From positions 2,239,164 to 2,303,163 of the forward strand of contig NZ_KB913033.1 in NCBI RefSeq assembly GCF_000384235.1: a stretch of DNA of 64,000 bases, read 5' to 3'. This stretch comes from Hydrogenovibrio halophilus DSM 15072 (GTDB lineage Bacteria > Pseudomonadota > Gammaproteobacteria > Thiomicrospirales > Thiomicrospiraceae). The translations under genes were made by a program, and so were the position numbers. The notes beneath the pieces were generated by a model. The model did no database searches. It was not told where the DNA came from and saw only the letters and a list, made by a program, of their open reading frames with translations. Below, one piece after another: positions 20,048 to 29,389 of this stretch (within the stretch, counting starts at the first letter, position 1; every line of letters starts with the position of its first letter).

Positions 20048-20775
20048 GACGATACCTGTTCGCTGGTCTGACCAAAGCGTCTTTCTCTTTGCTGATAGGA
20101 AGCCACGGCCAGGTCGACCTGAACCTCGTCAAAATCCGGCCACAGAGTCGGAGTGAAATAGTATTCGGTATAGGCCATCTGCCAGATCATAAAATTGCTC
20201 ACACGCTGCTCGCCTCCAGTGCGTATCAGCAAATCCGGGTCACACTGATCGCTCAACGCCAGAAACGGCGTCAATACCTCGGGGGTCAACGCTTCAATGC
20301 TTTCTTCCGGATGGGCCTTCTGCCAGGATTTGACGGCCTGAACAATGTCCGCCCGACCACCATAATTGGCCGCAACATTCAGATTCAAGCGCCGATTGTC
20401 GGCCGTCAGGGCTTCCGCCCGGGCAATGTGCGCCTGAATGGCCTCGCTGAACGCACTGCGATCACCAATCACCCGCAGCCGCACGCCGTTTTCATGCAGT
20501 TTGGACACTTCATTCTGCAACGCTTCCAGAAACAACCCCATCAACTTGTTCACCTCTTCCTGAGGGCGCTTCCAGTTTTCGGTACTGAAAGCAAACAGGG
20601 TCAAGGAGGCCACCCCCAATTCGCCACAGCGGGTGATAACGCGTTTGAGCGCGTTCACGCCTTTTTTGTGGCCGACAAAACGGGGCAACATGCGTTTTCT
20701 GGCCCAGCGACCATTCCCGTCCATAATGATGGCAATGTGTCGTGGGATGGGGGAATCGTTTGATGACTCAGACAA
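20041..20775 (-). CDS. uppS: Undecaprenyl diphosphate synthase
   Basis: UppS builds the C55 lipid carrier for peptidoglycan and O-antigen from isopentenyl diphosphate. The product has the cis-prenyltransferase signature HIAIIMDGNGRWA, FAFSTENWKRP, and RTGGEQRVSNFMIWQ. The start is not obvious. I chose TTG at 20773-20775 because AAAGGA lies just before it, giving 244 residues. A GTG at 20814 would add 13 residues but has no ribosome site. It follows frr by 136 nt and runs into cdsA. Confidence 0.92.
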   Translation of the reverse strand: MSESSNDSPIPRHIAIIMDGNGRWARKRMLPRFVGHKKGVNALKRVITRCGELGVASLTLFAFSTENWKRPQEEVNKLMGLFLEALQNEVSKLHENGVRLRVIGDRSAFSEAIQAHIARAEALTADNRRLNLNVAANYGGRADIVQAVKSWQKAHPEESIEALTPEVLTPFLALSDQCDPDLLIRTGGEQRVSNFMIWQMAYTEYYFTPTLWPDFDEVQVDLAVASYQQRERRFGQTSEQVSSC

Positions 20776-20911
20776 ATAGCATCCTTTGCAGTGTGAATGA
20801 CGGTCAACTCTCACGGAGTGTCATGAAACTTGTCACATGAATGGCGATTGGGTGACAGGCACCGCGAACATCGCCATTCGGCCAAAAATAAAGCGAGAGG
20901 CCCAAAGAAGC

Positions 20912-21469
20912 CTAGACTTCCATCAAAGACGTTTCTTTGGCAGACAAAATGGCTTCGATGCGCTGAACATGCTCATCGGTCATTTTCTGAATACGCTCTT
21001 CGGATTCGCGCAACTCATCGTCTGTGACTTCTTTTTCCTTGTTCAGCGCTTTGAAATCGGCATTGGCATCCCTACGGATATTACGTACTGCCACCCGGGC
21101 ATTTTCCGCTTCGGAGCGGGCCAGCTTAATAAATTCCTTACGGCGCTCTTCGGTGAGCGGCGGCATGGGAATGCGCATCACACTGCCGTGGGTCACCGGG
21201 TTGATGCCCAGTTCCGACGTCATAATGGCTTTTTCGATGGTTGGGATCATTGGCGGCTCCCATGGCTGAACCGTCAGCGTCCGAGCGTCTTCCACATTGA
21301 CATTGGCCACCTGCGAAACCGGCACCATCGACCCATAGTAGTCGACCTTGACCGAATCCAAGATGCTTGGGTGGGCCCGACCGGTGCGGATTTTTGCCAA
21401 CCCCGACTCCAGGCTCTCAACCGACTTGTCCATACGCTCATTGGCGTCACTGAAAATTTCATCCAACAT
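20912..21469 (-). CDS. frr: Ribosome recycling factor
   Basis: RRF works with EF-G to split the ribosome after termination. The 185-residue product matches the family in length and shows the paired features LAKIRTGRAHPSILD near the start and RNIRRDANADFKAL in the last third, inside the long three-helix bundle. It follows pyrH by 32 nt, the universal order. Confidence 0.97.
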   Translation of the reverse strand: MLDEIFSDANERMDKSVESLESGLAKIRTGRAHPSILDSVKVDYYGSMVPVSQVANVNVEDARTLTVQPWEPPMIPTIEKAIMTSELGINPVTHGSVMRIPMPPLTEERRKEFIKLARSEAENARVAVRNIRRDANADFKALNKEKEVTDDELRESEERIQKMTDEHVQRIEAILSAKETSLMEV

Positions 21470-21501
21470 GACTGTGTGTCCTCCAGACTGATTTTTGATT
21501 C

Positions 21502-22239
21502 TTATTCGTTACGATTCTGTTCGGCATCGCCATGAACAAGGGTCCCTTCGTCCTCCCCCTGCACAATGCGGATCACCGCATCGGGTTTGAACATGTCAAA
21601 CACCCGAATGGGCATGCGATGTTCACGGCAGAGCACAAACGCGGTCATATCCATGACCTGCAAATTCTGTTCGATCACCTGCTCATAACTCAGCTCGGAA
21701 TATCGGGCCGCACTGGGCGTCGTCACCGGGTCGGCATTGTAAATGCCGTCCACCTTGGTCGCCTTCAGAACAATGTCGGCGTCGATTTCAATGCCCCGCA
21801 GCGCGGCGGCCGTGTCCGTGGTAAAAAACGGACTGCCGGTCCCCGCGGCGAAAATGGCGATGTCGCCTTTGGCCAACGATTTTTTCACATGATTGGCATG
21901 AAAGCCATGGGAAACGCCTTCGATCGACATCGCCGAATACACCACCGCATGCATGTCCATGTCTTCAATCACATCGCGTATCGCCAGGGCATTGATCACC
22001 GTGGCCATCATCCCCATCTGATCCGCGGTGGTCCGCTCAATGCCGGACCCCTGGATCTGGGCACCGCGAAAAATGTTGCCTCCGCCGACCACCAAGCCGA
22101 CTTCCACACCCAGATCGTGCAGTGTTTTGACTTCTGCCACCACATTGCGCAACGTCTCGGCATCCAGACCGAAGCTGTTCTGCCCCATCAGCGCTTCGCC
22201 GCTGAATTTCAACAATACCCGAGAATATTTCAATGCCAT
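21502..22239 (-). CDS. pyrH: Uridylate kinase
   Basis: PyrH phosphorylates UMP to UDP and is allosterically controlled by GTP and UTP. The 245-residue product starts with MALKYSRVLLKFSGEALMG and has GLVVGGGNIFRG and DMDMHAVVYSA typical of the amino-acid-kinase fold. A terminator separates it from tsf, so it probably has its own promoter in the 140-nt leader, which holds a 10-bp inverted repeat. Confidence 0.96.
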   Translation of the reverse strand: MALKYSRVLLKFSGEALMGQNSFGLDAETLRNVVAEVKTLHDLGVEVGLVVGGGNIFRGAQIQGSGIERTTADQMGMMATVINALAIRDVIEDMDMHAVVYSAMSIEGVSHGFHANHVKKSLAKGDIAIFAAGTGSPFFTTDTAAALRGIEIDADIVLKATKVDGIYNADPVTTPSAARYSELSYEQVIEQNLQVMDMTAFVLCREHRMPIRVFDMFKPDAVIRIVQGEDEGTLVHGDAEQNRNE

Positions 22240-22258
22240 GTCTCTGTCCTTTCAACCT

Positions 22259-22313
22259 ATTTCAAACCAGTGTTTTATTGCGTGAAGAATAGCATAAACC
22301 ACAGGTTTGAAAT
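22259..22313 (-). repeat. Inverted repeat in the pyrH upstream region
   Basis: ATTTCAAACC (22259-22268) and GGTTTGAAAT (22304-22313) are perfect 10-bp inverted arms 35 nt apart. Between them, on the minus strand, lies a possible extended -10 element TGCTATTCT. The arms could pair as a leader hairpin or be a two-site operator. Function unknown. Confidence 0.5.
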
Positions 22314-22377
22314 AAACTGTGTGTTCAAAACGGCTATTTCGTTTCGCACAAAACAGCTCATTCTAAAAAAATCCCAT

Positions 22378-22413
22378 AAAAAAAGCCATGACAAACGCAA
22401 CGTTCGTCATGGC
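22378..22413 (-). terminator. Rho-independent terminator after tsf
   Basis: On the minus strand GCCATGAC (22406-22413) pairs with GTCATGGC (22385-22392), with further pairing of AACG and CGTT inside, followed by a seven-T run. It separates rpsB-tsf from pyrH. Confidence 0.9.
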
Positions 22414-22439
22414 CTTCACACAAAATCAAATCCTTGGGA

Positions 22440-23324
22440 TCAGGACTTGGCTGCTTCCGCTGCCGCTGCCACTTCGTCCGCAAAGTTGGTTTCTTCGATT
22501 TCGATGCCTTCGCCCACTTCCAGACGCACAAAACTGGAAACCGATGCGTCTTCGGATTTCAGCAGTTTTTCCACTGTCTGGTCCGGGTCCTTGACAAAAA
22601 GCTGGCCCATCAGCGTAATTTCCTGCAGGAACTTGCGCATGCGACCTTCGATCATTTTTTCGATGATCTCAGCCGGCTTGCCGGATTCTTTTGCCTGTTC
22701 GATCTGGAATTGACGTTCTTTTTCCACCATCTCGGCATCGACATCGTCCGCAGACACAGCCGCAGGCTTGGACGCCGCCACATGCATGGCCACATCGCGC
22801 AGCAAGGCGTCATTGCCGCCTTCCATCGCCACGACCACACCGATTTTTTCGCCATGCTGATACTGGCCGATCTGACCACTGGTCTCGATCACTTCGGTGC
22901 GACGGATCGTCATATTCTCACCAATGCGACCGACCATTTCACGACGACGTTCGTCGATGGTCTGACCGTTTTCCAGTTTTTCGTTCATCAGTGCGTCCAC
23001 ATCAGTCACACCGGTTTTCAGAATCACCGCCGCCACTTCGTCAGCAAAGCCTTTGAATTCATCGCCCTTGGCCACGAAATCGGTTTCGCAATTGACTTCG
23101 ACGATCGCCGCTTTTTTCTTGTCGTCGGAGATTGCCACCGCAATCACGCCTTCCGCTGCGGTACGACCGGCTTTCTTGTCTGCGCCGGCCATGCCTTTCT
23201 TACGCAGGAACTCGACCGCTTCGTCCATATTGCCGTCGGTCTCGCCCAGTGCTTTTTTGCAATCCATCATGCCTGCGCCGGTCATCTCGCGCAATTGTTT
23301 GACCATTGATGCTGTCACTGCCAT
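22440..23324 (-). CDS. tsf: Elongation factor Ts
   Basis: EF-Ts exchanges GDP for GTP on EF-Tu. The product of 294 residues starts MAVTASMVKQLREMTGAGMM and contains DCKKALGETDGNMDEAVEFL, then the TDFVAKGDEFK core motif and the C-terminal module. The ATG at 23324 is preferred to a TTG two codons earlier. It is the second gene of the rpsB-tsf operon and ends at a strong terminator. Confidence 0.97.
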   Translation of the reverse strand: MAVTASMVKQLREMTGAGMMDCKKALGETDGNMDEAVEFLRKKGMAGADKKAGRTAAEGVIAVAISDDKKKAAIVEVNCETDFVAKGDEFKGFADEVAAVILKTGVTDVDALMNEKLENGQTIDERRREMVGRIGENMTIRRTEVIETSGQIGQYQHGEKIGVVVAMEGGNDALLRDVAMHVAASKPAAVSADDVDAEMVEKERQFQIEQAKESGKPAEIIEKMIEGRMRKFLQEITLMGQLFVKDPDQTVEKLLKSEDASVSSFVRLEVGEGIEIEETNFADEVAAAAEAAKS

Positions 23325-23368
23325 CTTCAATCAACCTCTCAATTCGTTTGAATTCAGGCCCGTTTTTT

Positions 23369-23380
23369 ACCAGGCCTGGT
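23369..23380. repeat. ACCAGGCCTGGT palindrome, copy 6
   Basis: Six bases after the rpsB stop and before tsf. T and A runs of six on either side make a near-perfect 24-bp palindrome. As RNA it would be a hairpin plus T run, which could reduce read-through from rpsB into tsf. Confidence 0.92.
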
Positions 23381-23386
23381 AAAAAA

Positions 23387-24130
23387 TCAGGCCTGGGCGG
23401 TTTTTTCCGCTGGCGCTTCTTCTTCGGCTGCGGCTGGCGCAGTGGTAATGCTGCCTTTGCCTTCCAGAATGGCATCCGCCACTGTGGACAGATACAAGGA
23501 AACCGCACGCACCGCATCGTCGTTACCCGGAATCACGTAATCGATGTCGGCCGGATCATTATTGGTATCCACAATGCCCACAACCGGAATGCCCAGTTTC
23601 TTGGCTTCGCTGACCGCCAGGTTTTCGCTGCCGGTATCGATCACAAAAATCGCATCGGGCATGGCGCGCATGTCCTTGATCCCACCCAGAGACAAATCCA
23701 GCTTGGTCTTCTGACGGGTGCGCATCAGTGCTTCTTTTTTGGTGATCTTCTCAAAGGTACCGTCCTGTTCCTGAGTTTCCAGGTCTTTCAGGTTCTTGAT
23801 TGACTGTTTGATGGTCTTGAAGTTGGTCAGCATCCCGCCCAACCAGCGGTGATTGATGTAAGGCATGCCACAACGAGCGGCTTCCTGTTTGACCAGATCA
23901 CTGGCAGCACGTTTGGTGCCGACAAACAATACCGTGCCTTTGTTGGCCGCAATGCCGCTCAAAAAGTTCAGCGCATCGTTGAACAGTGGCAGGGTTTTTT
24001 CAAGGTTGACAATATGAATCTTGTTGCGGGCACCGAAAATGTACTCGCTCATTTTCGGATTCCAGTAACGTGTCTGGTGACCGAAATGGACACCCGCTTC
24101 CAACATTTCACGCATCGTGACTTTCGCCAT
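23387..24130 (-). CDS. rpsB: 30S ribosomal protein S2
   Basis: S2 sits on the back of the small subunit and is needed to recruit S1. The 247-residue product begins [20 protein letters not shown] and has [15 protein letters not shown] and the late [10 protein letters not shown] motif. An Ala/Glu-rich tail ([18 protein letters not shown]) extends the C-terminus. The ATG at 24130 follows GGAGAAG. It is preceded by a folded leader typical of S2 autoregulation. Confidence 0.97.
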   Translation of the reverse strand: MAKVTMREMLEAGVHFGHQTRYWNPKMSEYIFGARNKIHIVNLEKTLPLFNDALNFLSGIAANKGTVLFVGTKRAASDLVKQEAARCGMPYINHRWLGGMLTNFKTIKQSIKNLKDLETQEQDGTFEKITKKEALMRTRQKTKLDLSLGGIKDMRAMPDAIFVIDTGSENLAVSEAKKLGIPVVGIVDTNNDPADIDYVIPGNDDAVRAVSLYLSTVADAILEGKGSITTAPAAAEEEAPAEKTAQA

Positions 24131-24159
24131 AATTCTTCTCCAGTATTGGGTTAAGCCTC

Positions 24160-24240
24160 CGCCTGCCCCAACCACGAACCTGAAGCGCCAAGCGTTTGAC
24201 TTGAGCGGTTCAGGCACCCCGTGGATTGTGTCGGCAGGCG
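24160..24240 (-). promoter_or_regulatory. Structured rpsB leader, probable S2 autoregulatory element
   Basis: The minus-strand leader holds four nested perfect helices: CGCCTGCC (24233-24240) with GGCAGGCG (24160-24167); CCACG (24220-24224) with CGTGG (24172-24176); CCTGAA (24209-24214) with TTCAGG (24179-24184); CAAG (24200-24203) with CTTG (24189-24192). It ends about 30 nt before the rpsB start. S2 is known to repress its own operon through such a leader in gammaproteobacteria. Confidence 0.75.
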
Positions 24241-24420
24241 TGTGGATTATTTGTTAAAATGCATTTTTTTCAGCTGCCACGGCTGGCAGTGATCAAAAAG
24301 CGACGCATTTATACCACAACAGCCTTGTGGCCGCAACGAAAACCACAAAAACCTTTTATGAAAGTCCTTTGCACAGGCGCAACAGGACCCTACTTGAAAC
24401 AGGACCCTTCTTTCGACGTT

Positions 24421-25224
24421 ATGGCGATCATCATCAAAACACAAAAAGACTTGGAAAAATTGCGTGTCGCCGGCCAACTGGCCGCCGAGGTACTGGTGGA
24501 AATAGCCCCCTTTGTCAAAGCCGGCGTCACCACTGGCGAACTCAATGCGCGCATGGCCGAACACATGCGTCAACAGGGAACCACTTCGGCGACGCTGGGG
24601 TATCACGGATTTCCGGCCGAAAGCTGCATTTCGGTCAATGACGTCGTCTGCCACGGCATTCCTGACGACGGCAAAAAGCTCAAAAACGGCGACATCGTCA
24701 ACATTGATGTCACTGTGATCAAAGACGGTTACCATGGCGACAACAGCATGATGTTTGAGGTCGGCAAGGTCAAACCCTTTGCCCACCGACTCTGCCGAGT
24801 CGCGCACGAATGCCTCTGGCTGGGCATCGAAGCGGTCAAACCCGAGGCAACCTTGTACGACATTGCCCAGGCCATCGAAACCCATGCCCACAACAACGAT
24901 TTCTCCGTGGTCGAGGAGTACTGCGGGCATGGCATCGGCCAGGCCTTTCATGAAGAACCGCAGGTGGTCCATTGCACCCAGCCGGATCTGAAGAACACGG
25001 TGCTCAAAGAAGGCATGGTCTTTACAATCGAACCGATGATCAATCAGGGCGCCGCCGCCATCAAAACCCTGGGGCCCAACAAAAAACACCCGGACAACAC
25101 CATTTTTCCGGTCAAAACGGTTGACCGAAAACTGTCCGCCCAATGGGAACACACCATTGCCGTCACCGCCGACGGCTACGAAGTGCTGACGCTCAGACCC
25201 GGCGAAACACCGGTTCTCCCCTGA
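24421..25224 (+). CDS. map: Methionine aminopeptidase, type I
   Basis: Map removes the initiator methionine from new proteins. The 267-residue product starts MAIIIKTQKDLEKLRVAGQL and has the metal ligands in NIDVTVIKDGYHGDNS, EYCGHGIGQAFHEEPQV and FTIEPM, as in the E. coli enzyme (264 residues). The open frame extends 65 codons upstream, but that part overlaps the rpsB control region and matches nothing in the family, so the ATG at 24421 is used. It diverges from rpsB, as in E. coli. Confidence 0.95.
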   Translation: MAIIIKTQKDLEKLRVAGQLAAEVLVEIAPFVKAGVTTGELNARMAEHMRQQGTTSATLGYHGFPAESCISVNDVVCHGIPDDGKKLKNGDIVNIDVTVIKDGYHGDNSMMFEVGKVKPFAHRLCRVAHECLWLGIEAVKPEATLYDIAQAIETHAHNNDFSVVEEYCGHGIGQAFHEEPQVVHCTQPDLKNTVLKEGMVFTIEPMINQGAAAIKTLGPNKKHPDNTIFPVKTVDRKLSAQWEHTIAVTADGYEVLTLRPGETPVLP

Positions 25225-25286
25225 TCGGCCTGCGACCATCTGCCATCTGAGCGGGCACGGACACGCTCCAACAAAAGGCGTTCACC

Positions 25287-27956
25287 ATGTCTGATACGAA
25301 CCCGGCACGGAATTTCTACCACACTTTGAACCACCAGTCCCGGCGCGATTCACTGAGCGCCGGGCGCCATCTGCTCAAGGAATTCAACCAGCAGCAGTTC
25401 GATCAGTTTGATCAAGGCCAACCGATTGAGACCCTGATCAAGGAACGCACGTCGTTCATTGACCAGATGCTCAAAAAAATCTGGGGCCATTTCTTTCCCC
25501 AGGACGCAGACCAATCCGATCTGTCATTGATTGCGGTGGGCGGTTACGGCCGGGGCGAACTGCAGCCCTATTCCGACATTGACCTGTTGATACTGGGTGA
25601 CAACAAACACCAGCACACCGACACCATCGGCGACTTCATCACCTACCTTTGGGACCTGGGATTCGAGGTCGGTCATGCCGTGCGCGATCTGGAAGAGTGC
25701 ATCACCGCCGGCAAAGCGGACGTGACCACCGCCACCAATCTGCTGGAAGCCCGGTGGCTCAGCGGCAACTACGAAGCGTTCATCTCTTTGCAAAACCTGT
25801 TCAACTTGAAGCAGTTCTGGCCCAGTCAGGCGTTTTTTCAGGCCAAACTGGCCGAACAGGCCCAGCGCCACAAGCGCTACCACAACACCCTGTACCAGCT
25901 GGAACCGAACATCAAGGAAAGCCCGGGCGGACTCAGAGACATCCAAACCATTCTCTGGGTCGCCAAACGCCACTTCGGGGCCAGTTCGATTGAAGAGCTG
26001 ATGCAACACAATTTCATTACCCTGAACGAATACAAGGAAATCCGGGCCGCTTACCTCTATTTGAACCGGATTCGCTTTGCACTGCACCGCCTGCGTCAGC
26101 GCCACGAAGACCGACTGTTGTTCGACAATCAACAGAGCCTGGCCGCCAGCATGAACCCGGAACCGATCGAAGAGGTTTCCAAAGCGGTGGAAGCCTTTAT
26201 GAAGCCGTATTATCAGAATGTGCATGTGGTCGCCCGTCTGAACGAAATTCTTTTGCAGCACTTTCGAGAAGAGATTTTCGATACCGGCGAGGAACGGATC
26301 GAACAGATCAACCCGCGTTTTCGTCTGGTGGACGATTACCTGGATGTGATCCGACCCAATCTGTTTGAGAAAAACCCGACGGCGTTGCTGGAAATCTTCA
26401 TCATCCTGGAAAACTACGACCACCTGGTCCAGGGCATTCGGTCACGCACCATTCGCCTGATTCGGGACAACCTGCATCGCATTGACGATCAGTTTCGTGC
26501 CGACCCGATCAATAAAGCCCTGTTCATGGAAATCTTCCGTCAGCCCAAAGGCGTCAATGCCGCGCTCAGCCGCATGTATTTCTATGGCATTCTGGCCGCC
26601 TACCTGCCTGCTTTTGCGCGCATTACAGGCTTGATGCAGTTCAACATCTTTCACGCCTACACGGTGGACGAGCACACCATGCTGGTGATTCGCAATCTGC
26701 GCCGCTTTTATCTGGACGATTACGCTTACGAATTCCCCACCGCGCATCAGGTCGCCAAACAGATTTGCAAGCCCGAAATTCTGCTGTTGGCGGGTCTGTT
26801 TCACGACATAGCCAAAGGCCAGAAAGGCGACCATGAAAAACTGGGGGCCATCGACGCCAAGGAATTCAGTTTCCGGCACAATCTCAACCAGCGCGATGCG
26901 CACCTTTTGAGCTGGCTGGTACGTCACCATCTGGAATTTTCCTATGTGGCCCAGAAAAAAGACCTGTCCGACCCAGAAATCATCGCACAATTCGCGGCCA
27001 AAATGGGCACCCAGGAACGTCTGGACTACCTGTACCTTCTGACCCTCGCCGATGTGTGTGCTACCTCGGACGACGTCTGGAACGACTGGAAAAACCAGCT
27101 GTTTCTGCAACTGTACCACTCCACCACCCAGGCACTGGATGCGTCACAGACCTTGCCGCAGGATCGGGCCAAACAAGCGATTTTCCACAAGGAAAAAGCC
27201 AGCGAACTGCTCAAACAGTACGGTCTGGCCTCCTCGGCCTTTCAGCCCTTCTGGAAAACGTTTGAAAACACCGACTTCTTCAGCCGCCAGACCCCCTCGG
27301 AAATTGCCCGCATCACCCGCAACCTGTATCAGTGCGACCCCAATGACATCAACCTGCGAATGCAAAGCCGGACCAATCGTGGTGCCACGGAACTGATCAT
27401 TTACATGCATGACCGGGAATACCTGTTTTCGCAATTTACCCAGGCCCTGGACCACTTCAGTCTCAACATTGTCGAGGCCAAGATTTATTCCGGCGAAAAC
27501 AATATGACACTGGTCATCATCTACCTGCTGGATCACGATCACTGCCCCATTACCGATGCCAACACGCTGGAACGCACTCAAACCGCCCTGCTGACCGAAC
27601 TGGAACACCCGCCTCAGGACAGGCCGCTGACGCACTCATTGCCGCCGCGCCGCATTCGCGTGTTTGAAACGCCGACCGAAATCCATTTTCACCCGATCAA
27701 CGACGAATTGACCGAACTGAGCATCACCACCAAGGACATTCCCGGCCTGCTGGCCAAAATCGGACAGGGATTCAAACAGTGTCAGATCAAGGTGCATGAC
27801 GCCAAAATCAACACCATCGGCGAACGCGCCGAGGATGTTTTTCAGATCAGCACACTCAATGACGACGGTCTGACCCGATCCGAAAGCAAGGAGCGACTGG
27901 CCCAGAGCCTGCTGGATCTGATTGAACCATCAGGTCAAGACACTCACTCCGGCTGA
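25287..27956 (+). CDS. glnD: Bifunctional uridylyltransferase/uridylyl-removing enzyme GlnD
   Basis: GlnD senses glutamine and adds or removes UMP on PII proteins, setting nitrogen assimilation. The 889-residue product has the nucleotidyltransferase motif GGYGRGELQPYSDIDLLI (residues 85-102), an HD domain with LFHDIAKGQKGDHE (about 510-525), and two C-terminal ACT domains (about 700-780 and 810-880). The ATG follows AAAGG at good spacing. It lies after map, as in E. coli, and overlaps the convergent VOC gene by 13 bases. Confidence 0.96.
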   Translation: MSDTNPARNFYHTLNHQSRRDSLSAGRHLLKEFNQQQFDQFDQGQPIETLIKERTSFIDQMLKKIWGHFFPQDADQSDLSLIAVGGYGRGELQPYSDIDLLILGDNKHQHTDTIGDFITYLWDLGFEVGHAVRDLEECITAGKADVTTATNLLEARWLSGNYEAFISLQNLFNLKQFWPSQAFFQAKLAEQAQRHKRYHNTLYQLEPNIKESPGGLRDIQTILWVAKRHFGASSIEELMQHNFITLNEYKEIRAAYLYLNRIRFALHRLRQRHEDRLLFDNQQSLAASMNPEPIEEVSKAVEAFMKPYYQNVHVVARLNEILLQHFREEIFDTGEERIEQINPRFRLVDDYLDVIRPNLFEKNPTALLEIFIILENYDHLVQGIRSRTIRLIRDNLHRIDDQFRADPINKALFMEIFRQPKGVNAALSRMYFYGILAAYLPAFARITGLMQFNIFHAYTVDEHTMLVIRNLRRFYLDDYAYEFPTAHQVAKQICKPEILLLAGLFHDIAKGQKGDHEKLGAIDAKEFSFRHNLNQRDAHLLSWLVRHHLEFSYVAQKKDLSDPEIIAQFAAKMGTQERLDYLYLLTLADVCATSDDVWNDWKNQLFLQLYHSTTQALDASQTLPQDRAKQAIFHKEKASELLKQYGLASSAFQPFWKTFENTDFFSRQTPSEIARITRNLYQCDPNDINLRMQSRTNRGATELIIYMHDREYLFSQFTQALDHFSLNIVEAKIYSGENNMTLVIIYLLDHDHCPITDANTLERTQTALLTELEHPPQDRPLTHSLPPRRIRVFETPTEIHFHPINDELTELSITTKDIPGLLAKIGQGFKQCQIKVHDAKINTIGERAEDVFQISTLNDDGLTRSESKERLAQSLLDLIEPSGQDTHSG

Positions 27957-28330
27957 AAAAACTCCAGTGCATGATGATCCGGGTCCCGGCAGAAAAGCGC
28001 CGCACGCCCGGAACGGCTTTCGGTGTAGGTCACTCCGGCCTCATCCAGACGCTGTTTGATCCAGCCCAGGTCCGATACTCTGAGCGCAAAATGCTGGTCC
28101 CGCCCACCATGAGCCGGCAGTTCCGTTGCTGGCACAATCGCTCTGGGGTCAGGCAAAGCCAGCAAGTGCAATGCCTGTCCGTTTGCGCCCAGTGCCAGCC
28201 ACGCGCCTGAAAACCCCAAATCCGGACGCGCCAGTCTGGCCAGCCCCAGTGTCTGCTCATAAAAGGCCAGCGAACGCGCCAGGTCCGATACCAGCAGACT
28301 CACATGATCCACGCCATTTATCACATTCAA
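27944..28330 (-). CDS. VOC (glyoxalase/dioxygenase fold) family protein
   Basis: The 128-residue product is a single vicinal-oxygen-chelate domain: GVDHVSLLVSDLARSLAFY at the start, QHFALRVSDLG in the middle and a DPDHHALEFFQ end, which would supply the His/Glu metal ligands. Substrate cannot be told; such proteins range from lyases to antibiotic-binding proteins. The start appears to be TTG at 28330 with GAGGA eight bases before it. It converges on glnD and stands alone. Confidence 0.82.
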   Translation of the reverse strand: MNVINGVDHVSLLVSDLARSLAFYEQTLGLARLARPDLGFSGAWLALGANGQALHLLALPDPRAIVPATELPAHGGRDQHFALRVSDLGWIKQRLDEAGVTYTESRSGRAALFCRDPDHHALEFFQPE

Positions 28331-28413
28331 TTGTCCAATCCTCTAGTGTGGTGCCCCAAACGGGTTTGGCGTTCAATTTTCCACCGCGCCATTCGTGATT
28401 CGAGCCCAGATAA

Positions 28414-28422
28414 TGCTATAAT
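28414..28422 (+). promoter_or_regulatory. Extended -10 promoter of dapD
   Basis: TGCTATAAT is a perfect extended -10 element (TATAAT at 28417-28422) with no clear -35. The transcript would carry a 70-nt leader with a GCCGG/CCGGC hairpin before dapD. Confidence 0.55.
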
Positions 28423-28498
28423 TTGCCAAATTTTTAAACCGCCGGCCCTTTAAAACCGGCTCAATTTTCGATTTTGACCCAATTAGATAGGAATTTTC

Positions 28499-29326
28499 AT
28501 GTCGGACAAACTGAAAAACATCATTGAAACCGCTTTTGAACAGCGCGCAGAGATCACTCCGAAAACCGTGGACGCCGAAACCAAAGCGGCCATTGATGAG
28601 ACCATCGGCCTGCTGGATTCGGGCGAAATGCGTGTGGCCGAACAAAAAGGCGTTGGCGACTGGCAGGTGAACGAATGGCTGAAAAAGGCCGTGCTACTGT
28701 CTTTCCGCACCCAGGACAATCAGGTTATGAACAGCTCTGAAACCCGTTACTTCGACAAGGTGCCTTCCAAATTTGTCGACTGGTCGCAGGCCGATTTTGA
28801 ACAGGCCGGCATTCGCGTTGTGCCGCCCGCTGCGGCCCGCCGCGGCTCCTACCTGGCACCCAGCACGGTAATGATGCCGTCTTACGTCAACATCGGCGCT
28901 TACGTCGACTCCGGCACCATGGTGGATACCTGGGCCACGGTCGGCTCCTGTGCCCAGATCGGCAAAAACGTGCACTTGTCCGGCGGCGTCGGCATTGGCG
29001 GGGTCCTGGAACCCCTGCAGGCCGCGCCGACCATCATCGAAGACAACTGCTTTATCGGTGCCCGTTCCGAAGTGGTCGAAGGGGTCATTGTGGAAGAAGG
29101 TTCGGTGATTTCCATGGGCGTCTACATTGGGCAATCCACCCGCATTTACGATCGCGAAACCGGTGAAATCCATTATGGCCGCGTGCCCGCCGGTTCGGTC
29201 GTGGTCTCTGGCAACCTGCCTTCCAAGGACGGCAGCTACAGCTTGTACTGCGCCGTGATTGTGAAAAAGGTGGACGCCAAAACACGCAGCAAAGTCGGCA
29301 TCAACGAACTGCTTCGTGCCATCTGA
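28499..29326 (+). CDS. dapD: 2,3,4,5-tetrahydropyridine-2,6-dicarboxylate N-succinyltransferase
   Basis: DapD makes N-succinyl-2-amino-6-ketopimelate in the lysine/diaminopimelate pathway. The 275-residue product has a helical N-terminal domain and a left-handed beta helix ([20 protein letters not shown], then [15 protein letters not shown]). AGGA precedes the ATG. The next gene encodes DapE, which acts two steps later in the same pathway, so this is a small dap cluster. Confidence 0.96.
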   Translation: MSDKLKNIIETAFEQRAEITPKTVDAETKAAIDETIGLLDSGEMRVAEQKGVGDWQVNEWLKKAVLLSFRTQDNQVMNSSETRYFDKVPSKFVDWSQADFEQAGIRVVPPAAARRGSYLAPSTVMMPSYVNIGAYVDSGTMVDTWATVGSCAQIGKNVHLSGGVGIGGVLEPLQAAPTIIEDNCFIGARSEVVEGVIVEEGSVISMGVYIGQSTRIYDRETGEIHYGRVPAGSVVVSGNLPSKDGSYSLYCAVIVKKVDAKTRSKVGINELLRAI

Positions 29327-29389
29327 ACCCGGACCCACTCGTGATCGCCAGTCACAAAAGCTGGCGATGAAACAGGCAAAAGGAACCCT

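Noticed and set aside
20776-20814. GTG start for UppS at 20814
   Set aside because: No ribosome site lies upstream, while AAAGGA is well placed for the TTG at 20775.
24274-24289. CTGCCA/TGGCAG hairpin between rpsB and map as a terminator
   Set aside because: No T run follows on either strand and both genes read away from it; at most it is an operator.
24226-24420. A 65-residue N-terminal extension of Map
   Set aside because: It covers the rpsB control region, matches nothing in the family and lacks a ribosome site; ATG 24421 gives the standard start.
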